Shown here: positions 33,994-43,397 of the stretch, piece by piece | Numbering within the stretch: position 1 is the first letter of the stretch | Layout of the letters: each line of letters starts with the position of its first letter | Source of the DNA: Ferruginivarius sediminum | GTDB lineage: Bacteria > Pseudomonadota > Alphaproteobacteria > Kiloniellales > Rhodovibrionaceae | Length of the DNA: 64,000 nt | Assembly: GCF_003344765.1 (NCBI RefSeq) | Contig: NZ_QPMH01000009.1 | Location: forward strand, 1 to 64,000 | Reading direction: 5' to 3' | Program-made: the position numbers and the translations under genes | The notes under the pieces: generated by a model | Told to the model about the DNA's origin: nothing | The model's input: the letters and a program-made list of their open reading frames with translations, nothing else | Database searches by the model: none

Positions 33994-34043
33994 TTTACAA
34001 ATTGACGAATGCGTTTGCAATAATTTTACAAACTATTTGTTAA
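33994..34043. promoter_or_regulatory. Phased operator-like repeats upstream of the XRE regulator and ABC operon
   Basis: Four related octamers on one strand: TTTACAAA (33994), TTTGCAAT (34014), TTTACAAA (34025) and TTTGTTAA (34036). Spacings are 20, 11 and 11 bp, close to whole helical turns. RamB-type relatives of the adjacent regulator are known to bind TTTGCAAA-like sites, so this is its likely operator, controlling itself and perhaps the divergent operon. Confidence 0.5.
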
Positions 34044-34177
34044 TTTTCAGAAAGTTATTGAATGAGTTAACAGGCCGTGCATACGGTCTGTGGGTCGGTG
34101 GGGGAGCCGAAAAGCAAAAAGACGGGCAACCCACCCGCCACACCATGGGGTAAGGTCAACCGCTTCTGGAGAGGCAA

Positions 34178-35557
34178 ATGACGGATCATACCGGCAACAA
34201 CGGTTGGTCGCGCCGCCGGCTGCTCAAGGCGAGCGCGGCGGGCACGGCGGGCCTCGGCGCACTCGCGCTCAACGGCAAGGCGCCCTTCCATTTCGTGCGT
34301 AACGCCTGGGCGGAAGAGGCCATCGGCAACTTCCCGGTGAAGGGCAAGAGCGTCGTTTTCGGTTTCAACGTGCCGCAGACCGGCGCGTACGCGGACGAGG
34401 GCGCCGACGAGCTGCGCGCCTACAAGCTTGCCGTGAAGCACCTGAACGAGGGCGGCGGCATGCTGGAGACGCTCAAGCCGAGCTCGCTGTCCGGCCAGGG
34501 CGTCCTTGGCAAGAAGGTCGACTACGTCGAGGGCGACACGCAGACCGACCCGGATGCCGCCCGCACCTCCGCCCGGCGCATGGTCGAGCGTGACGGCGTC
34601 ATCATGTACGGCGGCGGCTCGTCCAGCGCCGTGGCCATTGCCCAGCAGTACCTGGCGCAGGAAATGGGTATCGTGTTCATGTGCGGCCTGACGCACTCCA
34701 ATGACACGACCGGCAAGGACAAGCGGCGCTACGGCTTCCGCCACTTCTTCAACGCCTACATGAGCGGCAAGGCGCTGGGCCCGATCCTGGCGAACGAGTA
34801 CGGCAAGGACCGCCGCGCTTTCCACCTGACCGCCGACTACACCTGGGGTCACACGCAGTACCAGTCGATCAAGGACTTCACCGAGCAGCAGGGCTGGTCC
34901 ACCGTCGACAACATCATGACCCCGTTGGGAACGACCGACTACTCGCAGTTCCTGACGGCGGTGCTGAACTCCGATGCCGATGTCCTGGTGCTGAACCACT
35001 ACGGCAAGGACATGAACAACTCGCTGACCCAGGCGGTCCAGTTCGGCATGCGCGACATGCAGAAGAACGGCAAGGACATGCAGGTCGTCGTGCCGCTTTA
35101 CAGCCGCCTGATGGCCCAGGGCGCGGGTGCGTCCAACATCGACGGCGTCTATGGCACCACGAACTGGAACTGGGTCCTGCAGGACGCCGGCTCGCAGGCC
35201 TTCGTGAAGTCCTTCGAGGCCGAGTACGGCTTCCCGCCGTCGCAGGCCGCGCAGACGTGCTACGCGCAGACGCTGCTCTATGCCAATGCCTGCGAGGTTG
35301 CGGGCACCTTCTATCCGCCCGAGGTCATCAAGGCGCTTGAAGGCTTCGAGTTCGAGGGCATGGGCCCCGGCAAGGCGCTTTACCGCGCCGAGGACCACCA
35401 GTGCTTCAAGGACATCCTGGTGGTGCAGGGCAAGGGCCCGGACAAGAAGTCCGGCGAGTACGACCTGCTCGATATCGTCAGCCACGTGAAGCGCGACGAC
35501 ATCATTTATCCGGTCGACACCTTCGCCGGCGAGCTTGGCCCGTACAAGCCGGCTTGA
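34178..35557 (+). CDS. ABC transporter substrate-binding protein (branched-chain amino acid/amide type)
   Basis: A 459-residue periplasmic binding protein of the type 1 LivJ/UrtA/AmiC class. It begins with a twin-arginine signal (SRRRLLKASAAGTAGLGALAL). The mature protein has the usual two-lobe pattern: VVFGFNVPQTGAYADEGADE, EGDTQTDPDAARTSARRMV, the hinge around YTWGHTQYQSIKDFTEQ and DADVLVLNHYGKDMNN. It heads a five-gene liv-like operon. A perfect 34-nt palindrome separates it from the permease genes, probably raising binding-protein level. The ligand is unknown. Confidence 0.9.
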   Translation: MTDHTGNNGWSRRRLLKASAAGTAGLGALALNGKAPFHFVRNAWAEEAIGNFPVKGKSVVFGFNVPQTGAYADEGADELRAYKLAVKHLNEGGGMLETLKPSSLSGQGVLGKKVDYVEGDTQTDPDAARTSARRMVERDGVIMYGGGSSSAVAIAQQYLAQEMGIVFMCGLTHSNDTTGKDKRRYGFRHFFNAYMSGKALGPILANEYGKDRRAFHLTADYTWGHTQYQSIKDFTEQQGWSTVDNIMTPLGTTDYSQFLTAVLNSDADVLVLNHYGKDMNNSLTQAVQFGMRDMQKNGKDMQVVVPLYSRLMAQGAGASNIDGVYGTTNWNWVLQDAGSQAFVKSFEAEYGFPPSQAAQTCYAQTLLYANACEVAGTFYPPEVIKALEGFEFEGMGPGKALYRAEDHQCFKDILVVQGKGPDKKSGEYDLLDIVSHVKRDDIIYPVDTFAGELGPYKPA

Positions 35558-35572
35558 CGCCGCCTTTGCGCG

Positions 35573-35606
35573 CCGTGACGCGGTCCCCGCGGGGACCGCG
35601 TCACGG
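35573..35606. terminator. Perfect 34-nt palindrome (attenuator or stabilising hairpin)
   Basis: CCGTGACGCGGTCCCCG and its exact inverse CGGGGACCGCGTCACGG abut without a spacer. A short T-run (cacttttc) follows after a few bases. It lies between the binding protein and the first permease gene, the usual place for partial termination or 3'-end protection. Confidence 0.75.
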
Positions 35607-35694
35607 CCGCACTTTTCTGCTCTGAACCCGGCCGCGGTCGGAGGCCGGGTCTCGCGGGCGGGCAAGGGACGTTGGGTGCGGGAAGGGGCCGTGG

Positions 35695-36588
35695 ATGACG
35701 ATCAACAGCGTTTTCTTACAGCTACTGACGGGGCTGCAGCTCGGGGCGATCTACGCCCTGATCGCGCTGGGCCTCACATTGATTTTCGGCACGCTGGGCG
35801 TGGTGAACTTCGCTCACGGCGCGCTTTACATGCTGGCGGCGTACTGCGCCGTGATCATTGCCGGCAAGATGGGGTTTCTGGCGGCGATCGTTCTGGTTCC
35901 GATCATGCTTTTCGTGGTCGGAATCGCGCTGGAACGCGGCCTGATCCGGTACTTCTACAACCGTCCGCATGTGGACCAGATCCTGGTGACCTTTGGTCTG
36001 GCCATCGTCGTGGAAGAGGTGGTGAAGTGGATCTTCGGTGCCAACAACATCCCCTTCAAGCTTCCCGCCTGGGGGAACGGCGTCGCTTTCCTGCACGAAT
36101 ACATCCCCTTTCTCGAAGGCTTCGTGGTTTTCCCGAAATGGCGGCTGATCCTGGTCGCGGTTTCGTTGCTCACCGTTTTCGCGCTCTTTGCACTGCTGCA
36201 GTTCACGCGATTCGGCCTCATCGTGCGCGCAGGCATGCGCGAGCCTGAAATGCTGCGCTTCCTGGGCGTCGACATCACCAAGCGCTTCGCCATCGTCTTT
36301 GGGCTTGGCGCGCTGATCGCGGGCATCGCGGGCGTCTTCGGCGGGCCGATCACGCAGGTCAGCCCGGGGGTCGGCATGAACCTGCTGGTGCCCTCGTTCC
36401 TGGTCGTCGTGATCGGCGGCATGGGCTCGCTTGCCGGGGCGTTGATCGCGGCGCTGATGCTTGGCATGGCGCTGGCCTTCACGGCCGAGATCGCCTCGCT
36501 GCAACAGATCATCATCTATTTGATTGCCGTGGTGGTCCTGTTGGGCCGGCCGCGCGGCCTGCTTGGCAAGAAAGGGGTTATGGAATGA
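35695..36588 (+). CDS. Branched-chain amino acid-type ABC transporter permease (LivH-like)
   Basis: A 297-residue inner-membrane permease with about eight TM segments. Family-typical features: QLGAIYALIALGLTLIFGTL near the N-terminus, VVNFAHGALYMLAAY, and the ATPase-coupling EAA-like loop around GMREPEMLRFLGVDI. It ends in VVLLGRPRGLLGKKG. The stop overlaps the next permease start (ATGA). Confidence 0.93.
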   Translation: MTINSVFLQLLTGLQLGAIYALIALGLTLIFGTLGVVNFAHGALYMLAAYCAVIIAGKMGFLAAIVLVPIMLFVVGIALERGLIRYFYNRPHVDQILVTFGLAIVVEEVVKWIFGANNIPFKLPAWGNGVAFLHEYIPFLEGFVVFPKWRLILVAVSLLTVFALFALLQFTRFGLIVRAGMREPEMLRFLGVDITKRFAIVFGLGALIAGIAGVFGGPITQVSPGVGMNLLVPSFLVVVIGGMGSLAGALIAALMLGMALAFTAEIASLQQIIIYLIAVVVLLGRPRGLLGKKGVME

Positions 36589-37610
36589 GCGCGCGGTCGA
36601 AGGCGCCGGCGTCGGCGCGCAACGGCCTGACCATCGCGGTGTTCGCGGCGGTCGTGCTGTCGATGCCGTTCTGGCTGCCGCTTATCGGCGGCTACGAAGC
36701 GCTGGCGACGAAGATCGTCATCTGGGCCATCTTCGCCGTCGGCTTCGACATTCTGCTTGGCTTCACCGGCTATCTGTCGTTCGGGCACGCGGCCTTCTTC
36801 GGCACCTCGGCCTACACCACCGGCCTGATGCTGAAGCATGTGTCCGCGGACGTGCTGCCGGCGATGGGCGCCAGCATCCTGGTCACGGTGTTCCTGGCCT
36901 TCCTGCTTGGCGTCATCACGCTGCGACGGGCGGGCATCTACTTCGCCATCCTGACGCTGGCGTTCGCGCAGATGTTCCACGTCGCCGCGCTGTCGATCTT
37001 CCAGGGCTGGACCGGCGGCGACAACGGCCTGACCATGTCGACGCGGCCGGAGCTTCTCGGCATCCCGATGACCGGCCTCAACGTCTTCTACTTCGCCGCC
37101 GCCATCGCGATCGTCGGCTTCTATATCGCGCTGCGCATCCGCAACTCGCCGTTCGGCCTGATGCTGCGGTCCATCAAGTCGAACGCGATGCGCCTGGAAT
37201 ACACCGGCGTCTACGTGCGGGCCTACAAGCAGATCGGCTTCATGATCAGCGCGGTCTACGCCGGCGTGGCCGGTTCGCTGATGGTGATCTACGAGCCCTA
37301 CGTGGCCACGAAGTTCCTGCACTGGTCCACCTCGGGCGAGATCGTGATCATGTCCGTGATCGGCGGCGTGGGAACGCTGATCGGCCCGATGCTGGGCGCG
37401 ACCTTCATGCTGTACTTCCAGAACGTGGTGCAGGCCTTCATCGGCGAGCAGTGGAAACTCGTGCTCGGCATCATCTTCATGCTGGTGGTGATCTTCATGC
37501 CCGGCGGCTTCATGGAGGGGCTGCGGCGCCTGCGCGGCGCGGTAACACCCGGCGGAGCGTCCGGCGCGGGGGCGGATTCGACCGCCTCGGCCCGGCAGCC
37601 GGCCGAGTGA
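36585..37610 (+). CDS. Branched-chain amino acid-type ABC transporter permease (LivM-like)
   Basis: A 341-residue permease pairing with the LivH-like protein. About nine TM segments; SFGHAAFFGTSAYTTGL, YFAILTLAFAQMFH and the cytoplasmic loop RSIKSNAMRLEYTGVY are diagnostic. The C-terminus carries a long, alanine- and glycine-rich tail (GAVTPGGASGAGADSTASAR) not needed for transport. It is translationally coupled to the preceding gene. Confidence 0.93.
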   Translation: MSARSKAPASARNGLTIAVFAAVVLSMPFWLPLIGGYEALATKIVIWAIFAVGFDILLGFTGYLSFGHAAFFGTSAYTTGLMLKHVSADVLPAMGASILVTVFLAFLLGVITLRRAGIYFAILTLAFAQMFHVAALSIFQGWTGGDNGLTMSTRPELLGIPMTGLNVFYFAAAIAIVGFYIALRIRNSPFGLMLRSIKSNAMRLEYTGVYVRAYKQIGFMISAVYAGVAGSLMVIYEPYVATKFLHWSTSGEIVIMSVIGGVGTLIGPMLGATFMLYFQNVVQAFIGEQWKLVLGIIFMLVVIFMPGGFMEGLRRLRGAVTPGGASGAGADSTASARQPAE

Positions 37611-37643
37611 GGGCACATCGCGATCGCGCCAGGGGAACAAGTC

Positions 37644-38399
37644 ATGTCGCTCCTTGAAGTCAAAGACGTCAACAAGAGCTTCGGCGGACTGGCCGCCCTC
37701 TCGAACATCAACCTGTCGGTGGACGAAGGCACGGTTCACGCCATCATCGGGCCGAACGGCGCGGGCAAGTCGACGCTGCTGAACGTGATGATCGGCTTGA
37801 TCGAAGCCGACAGCGGCACGGTCGAGTTCGACGGCCGCTCGCTGTCGAACGTCAGCCCGCACGACATCATCCAGCGCGGCATCGCCCGCGTGTTCCAGAC
37901 GCCGCAGATCTTTCCCGAGCTGAGCCTGCGGGAGAACGTGGCCATCGCGGGCCTCGCCCGCCGCGACGGCAAGTTCAAGATGAACGCCCTGCAGTCGCCG
38001 CGCCGCACGGCCGAGGTCTACGACGCCGCCGAGGACCTCCTGGAGGACATGGGCCTCAAGGACCTGGTCCACGAGGAGGCGCAGCATCTTTCGCGCGGCG
38101 ACAAGCGGCGGCTGGAACTGGCCATCTGCCTGGCCGCGGAGCCGCGCCTGCTGCTGCTGGACGAGCCGACCGCCGGGATGTCCCGGCACGACACCAACCA
38201 GACCATCGACCTGTTGAAGAAGCTGGCCGAGCGCGGCACCACCAAGGTGGTCATCGAACACGACATGCACGTCGTCTTCAGCCTGGCCGAGCGGATTTCC
38301 GTGCTGGCGCAGGGCCAGATCATCGCCGACGGCGCGCCCGACGAGGTTCGCGGCGATCCGAAGGTCGAGGAAGCCTATCTGGGAGGCGCGCACCTATGA
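37644..38399 (+). CDS. Branched-chain amino acid-type ABC transporter ATP-binding protein (LivG-like)
   Basis: A 251-residue ATPase. Walker A is GPNGAGKST, the Q-loop region is RVFQTPQIFPELSLRENV, the signature LSRGDKRRLELAICLA replaces the usual LSGGQ, and Walker B LLLLDEPTAGMS is followed by the H-loop EHDMHVV. The altered signature (LSRGD) is normal for LivG-type proteins. The stop overlaps the following LivF-like gene by 4 bp. Confidence 0.94.
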   Translation: MSLLEVKDVNKSFGGLAALSNINLSVDEGTVHAIIGPNGAGKSTLLNVMIGLIEADSGTVEFDGRSLSNVSPHDIIQRGIARVFQTPQIFPELSLRENVAIAGLARRDGKFKMNALQSPRRTAEVYDAAEDLLEDMGLKDLVHEEAQHLSRGDKRRLELAICLAAEPRLLLLDEPTAGMSRHDTNQTIDLLKKLAERGTTKVVIEHDMHVVFSLAERISVLAQGQIIADGAPDEVRGDPKVEEAYLGGAHL

Positions 38400-39157
38400 G
38401 CGTGACGACAGCCGAAGCCGCCGCGCGCGAAAGCGCCAAGCCGCAGGACGCCCCGGCCTATTTCGAGTGCCGCGACGTCCACGCCTATTACGGCGAGAGC
38501 TATATCGTCCAGGGCGTCTCCTTCGAGGTGAAGGAGAACGAGATCGTCGCCCTGCTGGGTCGCAATGGCGCCGGCAAGACCTCGACGCTGCGCACCATTG
38601 CCCGCGCGTCGGAGCCGCACGTCACCAGCGGCGAGATCTGGCTGGACGGGCAGGCGATCCATACCCGCAAGGCGCACGAAGCGGCGCGCACGGGAATCCA
38701 ACTCGTCCCCGAGGACCGGCGGATCATTCCCGGCGTCACCGTCGAGGAGAACCTGATCCTGGCCCAGGTCTCGGAGCCGAAGGGCTGGTCGCTGGAGCGC
38801 ATCTACGAGGCCTTCCCGCGCCTCGCGGAGCGGCGCCGGCAGGAGGCCAGCACCATGTCCGGCGGCGAGCAGCAGATGCTGGCGGTCGCCCGCGCGCTGG
38901 CCCGCGACCTGAAGCTGCTTCTCCTCGACGAGCCGTACGAGGGTCTGGCCCCGCAGATCGTCCGCGAGATCGAGCGGATCATGATGGAGGTGAAGAAGCT
39001 GGGCATCACCACCATCATCGTCGAGCAGAACGCCATCGCCGCACTGGAACTCGCCGATTCCGCCATCATCCTCGACATGGGTCAGGTGGCCTTCCGCGGC
39101 AGCGCCAAGGACGTTCTCGACAACCCGCAATTGCGCCAGGAGTACCTGGCGATCTAA
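38396..39157 (+). CDS. Branched-chain amino acid-type ABC transporter ATP-binding protein (LivF-like)
   Basis: A 253-residue ATPase completing the operon. Walker A GRNGAGKTST, Q-loop LVPEDRRIIPGVTVEENL, signature MSGGEQQMLAVARAL and Walker B LLLLDEPYEGLAPQIV, with an H-loop-position EQN (VEQNAIAALELAD). It begins with a 20-residue extension before the conserved core. The operon has all five parts: binding protein, two permeases and two ATPases. A short GTGAC-ttttc-GTCAC hairpin downstream (39236-39250) could mark its end. Confidence 0.94.
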   Translation: MSVTTAEAAARESAKPQDAPAYFECRDVHAYYGESYIVQGVSFEVKENEIVALLGRNGAGKTSTLRTIARASEPHVTSGEIWLDGQAIHTRKAHEAARTGIQLVPEDRRIIPGVTVEENLILAQVSEPKGWSLERIYEAFPRLAERRRQEASTMSGGEQQMLAVARALARDLKLLLLDEPYEGLAPQIVREIERIMMEVKKLGITTIIVEQNAIAALELADSAIILDMGQVAFRGSAKDVLDNPQLRQEYLAI

Positions 39158-39365
39158 GCCGCGCCGGGACCCGGTCGCGTGCAAGGGGGGAGCGCGCGGC
39201 CGGGGGCGGGGCTTTCGAGCGTTTGCAGAGTAGCAGTGACTTTTCGTCACGTTGCCCCCTCGGTTTCTTTTCCGGTTTTCCGAAATCCTATCAAGACGGC
39301 CATAAGTGGCTCACGTCAGTACGACTGGCTGTGAGCCTAAGCGGTCATTCAGCTCCTCCGGCTCC

Positions 39366-40241
39366 TTAACGGCCTCGCTGCAAGGTATAATAAAAGACCG
39401 CGACAGAGATCAGGACCGTCGCGACGGCGCGCAGGGGCGAGAACGTTTCACGCAGCAGGACAATGCCAACGATGATGTTCAGAATCGGGATGAAATTAAG
39501 AATCATGCCCGAAGTCGTGAGCGTTGTCCGCTGCGCGCCAAACCCGTAGAGAATCAGTGGCGGTGCGGCGATGAACCCGGCGCCGATCAAAAGCAGCATC
39601 TCGCTGGTGTTGTCAAAGCCGCCGCTGGTGAGGCGGCTGCCGAAGGTGTACATGTAGATCAGGGACGGAATGAGCATCATGCTCGTTTCGTAGATGAAGC
39701 TCTGCCGTGATGAGACGTCGATCAGTTTCTTGGTTGTCGCGTAAAAGGCGAAAGACAGCCCCATCCCGAAGGCAATGAAGGGAAATTCCCCTAGATCATA
39801 GATTAGCAGCGCGATACTGGTGACAGATAGGACGGAAACCGCCCGTTTTGTGCTGTTGTACGGCTCGTGGAACAAGACGCAGCCGATGGCCATCTGGAAC
39901 ACCGGCGCGAAATACATTCCAATGCCACCCTCGACTACACGGTTGATCTGCACGGCATAGATGCTCACTCCCCAATTGAAGCTCAGCAGTGTGGCCGCCA
40001 CGAAGAGCAGGACGAGTTGCTTGGCTGGCGCAGGCCGTGGCAGATAGATCCCGTCCACCGCCCGCAGCGCCACGACGCCGACGAGAAACGACCAGATGAT
40101 CCTGTTGCTGAGGATGTCCAAAGGGTCAGTGAAGCTGAGAAGGCTCCAATACGCCGGAAAGCAACCCCACATGGTGGCAGCGGCGACGAGCGCGGCCACA
40201 CCGGCGTGATCGTCGCTCGCCTGAAGTTCGGCTTGGCTCAT
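39366..40241 (-). CDS. rarD: RarD-like EamA-family transporter
   Basis: A 291-residue drug/metabolite transporter with ten TM segments in two EamA repeats. The start MWGCFPAYWSLLSFTDPLDILSNR is the RarD signature, followed by NWGVSIYAVQINRVVEGGIG. RarD was named for chloramphenicol sensitivity; its natural substrate is unknown. The gene's base composition is lower in GC than surrounding genes, and the flank at 40330-40420 is AT-rich, hinting at transfer. Confidence 0.87.
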   Translation of the reverse strand: MSQAELQASDDHAGVAALVAAATMWGCFPAYWSLLSFTDPLDILSNRIIWSFLVGVVALRAVDGIYLPRPAPAKQLVLLFVAATLLSFNWGVSIYAVQINRVVEGGIGMYFAPVFQMAIGCVLFHEPYNSTKRAVSVLSVTSIALLIYDLGEFPFIAFGMGLSFAFYATTKKLIDVSSRQSFIYETSMMLIPSLIYMYTFGSRLTSGGFDNTSEMLLLIGAGFIAAPPLILYGFGAQRTTLTTSGMILNFIPILNIIVGIVLLRETFSPLRAVATVLISVAVFYYTLQRGR

Positions 40242-40427
40242 CGTCCTCTACATTTACTGTCCATCCACGGCTCCACGCATTCATCCCTTGTTCCGTTCGT
40301 GATGTTCGGGAGCCGCAAACCACCTGCGAGCGGTACTCGTGCGAAAACATTCCGGGCAGCAATTTAAACCACACCCGCTTATCGATTCGAAACCTTAATC
40401 TGCTCCCTCAGGAGCGCCGGAGGGTCT

Positions 40428-41876
40428 CTACCCCCGCCAGAACGCGGGCGAGAACATCACGAGCACCGTGAACAGCTCCAGCCGGCCCAGCAGCATGCCG
40501 AAGGACAGCAGCCATTTCGCCTCGGCCGGCAGCGAGGTGAAGGTGCCGGATGGGCCGATCACCGGGCCCAGGCCGGGCCCGACGTTGGAGATTGCGGTCG
40601 CCGCGCCGGAAATGGCGGTGATGAAGTCGAGGCCCATCAGCCCCAGGCCCAGCGCCAGCACGGCCCACGACAGCGTGTAGACGAAGAAGAAGCCCATCAC
40701 CGCCTGCGCCACCTTATCGGGGATGGGGCGGTGATTGTAATACGGGATGAAGACGCCATTCGGCTGCATCAGGCGGCGAAGCTGGACCCGTGCCTCGGCA
40801 TAGACGATCTGAAAGCGGAAGATCTTGATGCCGCAGGTGGTGGAGCCGGCGCAGCCGCCGATGAACATCAGGATCAGCATCAGCACCACCGCGAAACCGC
40901 CCCAGGCGCCGAAGTCGGTGGAGGCATAGCCCGTCCCGGTCATCACCGAGATCACGTTGAACGTGCCGTGGCGCAGCGCCGCCTCCGGCGTCAGCACCTC
41001 ACGTGCCACCAGATATGCGGCGACGATCAGCGTGGCCCCGGCCAGGATGCTCAGCATCCATTGCACCTGGCTGTCGCGCAGCAGCGAGAGGATGTCCCCG
41101 CGCACCGCGCGCAGATACAACACGAAGGGGACGGATCCCGCCACCATCACCACGCTGGTCGCCCAATGGATCGCCGGCGTCTCGTGCCAGAAGCCGAAGG
41201 ATGCGTCGTGTGTGGAGTAGCCGCCGGTGGCGATGGATGTCATGGCGTGCGAGATGGCGTCGAAGCCGGTCATCCCCAACATCCAGTAGACGATGGCGCC
41301 CAGCGTGGTCAGGGCGACATAGATGCCGGTGATGCCCGCGGCCACCTGAGCGGCGCGGGGCAGGACCTTGTCGGCCTCGAAAGCCTCGACGCGGAAAAGC
41401 TGCATGCCGCCCACCTGCAGGATCGGCAGGATCGAGATCGCCATCACGATGATGCCGATGCCGCCCAGCCACTGCAGCGCGGCGCGCCAGAGCAGTATGC
41501 CCGGCGGGGCGTTGTCCAGTCCGACGATCACCGTGGCGCCCGTGGTGGTGACACCCGACATCGCTTCGAAGAAGGCGTCGGTGAAGTCGAGCTGAAGCTC
41601 GGAAAAGGCGAAGGGCAGGGCGCCGAACAGGGCGATGGTAGCCCAGGCGAAGGTCGTCATCAGGAATGCCTGGCGCAGGTTGAAGCCGCCCCACCCGGTG
41701 CGTGTCGAGAGGATCAACGAAACGCCCACGAACAGCGTGACCGCGGCGCTGGCCAGGAATACCTGCCAGTCGATATGTCCGAGTACGATGTCGACCAGGG
41801 CAGGTACGATCATCGCGACCGCCAGCACCGACAGCAGGACGCCGATCACGAAGAGAACCGGACGCAGGTCAATCAT
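40428..41876 (-). CDS. trkH: Trk-type potassium uptake protein TrkH
   Basis: A 482-residue membrane protein of the Trk/Ktr family, four repeats of the MPM pore fold. Pore loops include MSGVTTTGATVIVG, MTSIATGGYSTHDASFG, SVMTGTGYASTDFGAWG and ISGAATAISNVGPGLG, each with the selectivity glycine. It imports K+ with the cytoplasmic regulator TrkA (not encoded here). The protein ends with the typical ELFTVLVMFSPAFWR. With the CPA2 antiporter it suggests investment in ionic balance. Confidence 0.94.
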   Translation of the reverse strand: MIDLRPVLFVIGVLLSVLAVAMIVPALVDIVLGHIDWQVFLASAAVTLFVGVSLILSTRTGWGGFNLRQAFLMTTFAWATIALFGALPFAFSELQLDFTDAFFEAMSGVTTTGATVIVGLDNAPPGILLWRAALQWLGGIGIIVMAISILPILQVGGMQLFRVEAFEADKVLPRAAQVAAGITGIYVALTTLGAIVYWMLGMTGFDAISHAMTSIATGGYSTHDASFGFWHETPAIHWATSVVMVAGSVPFVLYLRAVRGDILSLLRDSQVQWMLSILAGATLIVAAYLVAREVLTPEAALRHGTFNVISVMTGTGYASTDFGAWGGFAVVLMLILMFIGGCAGSTTCGIKIFRFQIVYAEARVQLRRLMQPNGVFIPYYNHRPIPDKVAQAVMGFFFVYTLSWAVLALGLGLMGLDFITAISGAATAISNVGPGLGPVIGPSGTFTSLPAEAKWLLSFGMLLGRLELFTVLVMFSPAFWRG

Positions 41877-42080
41877 GGGCGGGCGGGACAGCGACGATCA
41901 TCGCGACAAGGGCCATGAACCGGCGAACCGCGTCGGGCTCCCCCATAACAGTGCGGCCGCGCCTGGCATGGCCCGGCCTCCCCCAAATCGCCCCGCCGGA
42001 CGGAGGGCGCGGCGGGGCTGGCGAGGAACTGTAGCAGAAAGCATCCTGGAGCGGAAATGGCGGTGGCCGGCGCGGTGTGC

Positions 42081-42752
42081 CTAGCCGAAGCTGTGGCCGC
42101 CGCCACCGCCGGGATTGCCGACCAGGGCCAGGAACTCGCGGCGCGTGCCGTCGTTGCGGCGGAACAGGCCAAGCATACGGCTGGTCACCAGCGAAACGCC
42201 GGGCTTGTGCACGCCGCGCGTGGTCATGCACTGATGCTCGGCCTCGATGACGACGGCCACGCCGCGCGGCTGCAGGACGTCCTGGATGCAGTTGGCGACT
42301 TGCGCGGTCAGCTTCTCCTGGATCTGCAGGCGGCGGGCATAAATCTCCACGACGCGGGCCAGCTTCGAGATGCCGACGACGCGCTTGTCCGGCATGTAGG
42401 CAACGTGCGCGCGTCCCAGGATCGGCGCCAGATGATGTTCGCAATGCGATTCCACGCGGACGTCGCGCAGCACCACCATCTCGTCATAGCCTTCGACCTC
42501 CTCGAAGGTGCGCTGTAAAATCTCGACCGGATCCTCGTCATAGCCTGAGAACCAATCCTCGAACGCCCTGGCCACGCGTGCGGGGGTATCAAGCAGGCCC
42601 TCGCGCGCCGGGTCGTCCCCGGCCCAGCGCAGTAGCGTCTCGACCGCGCGCTCGGCCTCGTCCCGGCTTGGGCGCGCCTGACCGTCGGCGCTCGCGCCGC
42701 CGGGTGCCGGCTGGGAATTGGCCGCCGGCGATGTCTGGTTCCTGCTGCTCAC
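42081..42752 (-). CDS. folE: GTP cyclohydrolase I
   Basis: A 223-residue enzyme converting GTP to dihydroneopterin triphosphate, the first step of folate (and, in many bacteria, queuosine) synthesis. The zinc and catalytic residues are in [13 protein letters not shown] and [28 protein letters not shown] is the core. The N-terminal 30 residues are a low-complexity extension. GTG start at 42752 follows AGGAGAAGG. It lies 39 bp downstream of apaG on the same strand and links functionally to queC at 22299. Confidence 0.95.
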   Translation of the reverse strand: MSSRNQTSPAANSQPAPGGASADGQARPSRDEAERAVETLLRWAGDDPAREGLLDTPARVARAFEDWFSGYDEDPVEILQRTFEEVEGYDEMVVLRDVRVESHCEHHLAPILGRAHVAYMPDKRVVGISKLARVVEIYARRLQIQEKLTAQVANCIQDVLQPRGVAVVIEAEHQCMTTRGVHKPGVSLVTSRMLGLFRRNDGTRREFLALVGNPGGGGGHSFG

Positions 42753-42791
42753 CGATTGGGTCCTTCTCCTGCGGGCCCGTCCGCCGCGCGA

Positions 42792-43211
42792 CTAGTGGAG
42801 TTGCACGGGCTGGTGCGGACTGTCCAGCGAAAAGGCGGGAATATCCACGTCGAAGCGTTCGCCGCCGTCGGTCTGCATCTCATAAGTCCCGACCATGATG
42901 CCCGAGGGCGTGGCCAGCGGCGTGCCGCTGGTGTACTCGAAGGACTCGCCCGGGTCGAGGACAGGCTGCTCGCCCACCACGCCGGCGCCGCGGACCTCCT
43001 GCACGCGCCCCATCGCGTCGGTGATGCGCCAGTGCCGATTGAGAAGCTGCACCGTCACCTGACCGACGTTCTCGATCTTGACATGGTAGGCCCACACGTA
43101 ATGGTCGTCGCTTGGCGACGACTGGTCGTCCAGATAGTACGGCTCGACCGAGATGCGGATATCCCGCGTCGTATGCGTGTACATGGCGTCTACCACCTGG
43201 GGTTGCTGCAA
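42792..43211 (-). CDS. apaG: ApaG-domain protein (Co2+/Mg2+ efflux-associated)
   Basis: A 139-residue single-domain protein. Key words: [65 protein letters not shown] and [12 protein letters not shown], all diagnostic. The TTG start at 43211 has an excellent AAGGAGGG; ATG 43184 would give the usual 130-residue family length and is also possible. ApaG is associated with Co2+/Mg2+ resistance and diadenosine tetraphosphate control, but the biochemistry is not settled. Confidence 0.92.
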   Translation of the reverse strand: MQQPQVVDAMYTHTTRDIRISVEPYYLDDQSSPSDDHYVWAYHVKIENVGQVTVQLLNRHWRITDAMGRVQEVRGAGVVGEQPVLDPGESFEYTSGTPLATPSGIMVGTYEMQTDGGERFDVDIPAFSLDSPHQPVQLH

Positions 43212-43315
43212 GCTGCCCTCCTTACGCTCATAACCTCATATATAAAGCCGCCATGGGTGCTTGTCCAAGACCGACGGCGCGTGATGGCACGCCGCCGCCC
43301 GGTTGTGCAAACATG

Positions 43316-43354
43316 AAAAAGCGGCGCCGACCCCCGCGAGGGGAGCGGCGCCGC
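43316..43354 (-). terminator. Rho-independent terminator after the OmpA-like gene
   Basis: On the minus strand, perfect 9-bp arms (GCGGCGCCG, CGGCGCCGC) enclose a GC-rich loop and are followed by TTTTT. It ends the transcript of the OmpA-like lipoprotein and insulates apaG. Confidence 0.85.
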
Positions 43355-43397
43355 CCTTCATGATCGGCCCGAGGCCGCCCTGTTGTCGGGGCCGGGC

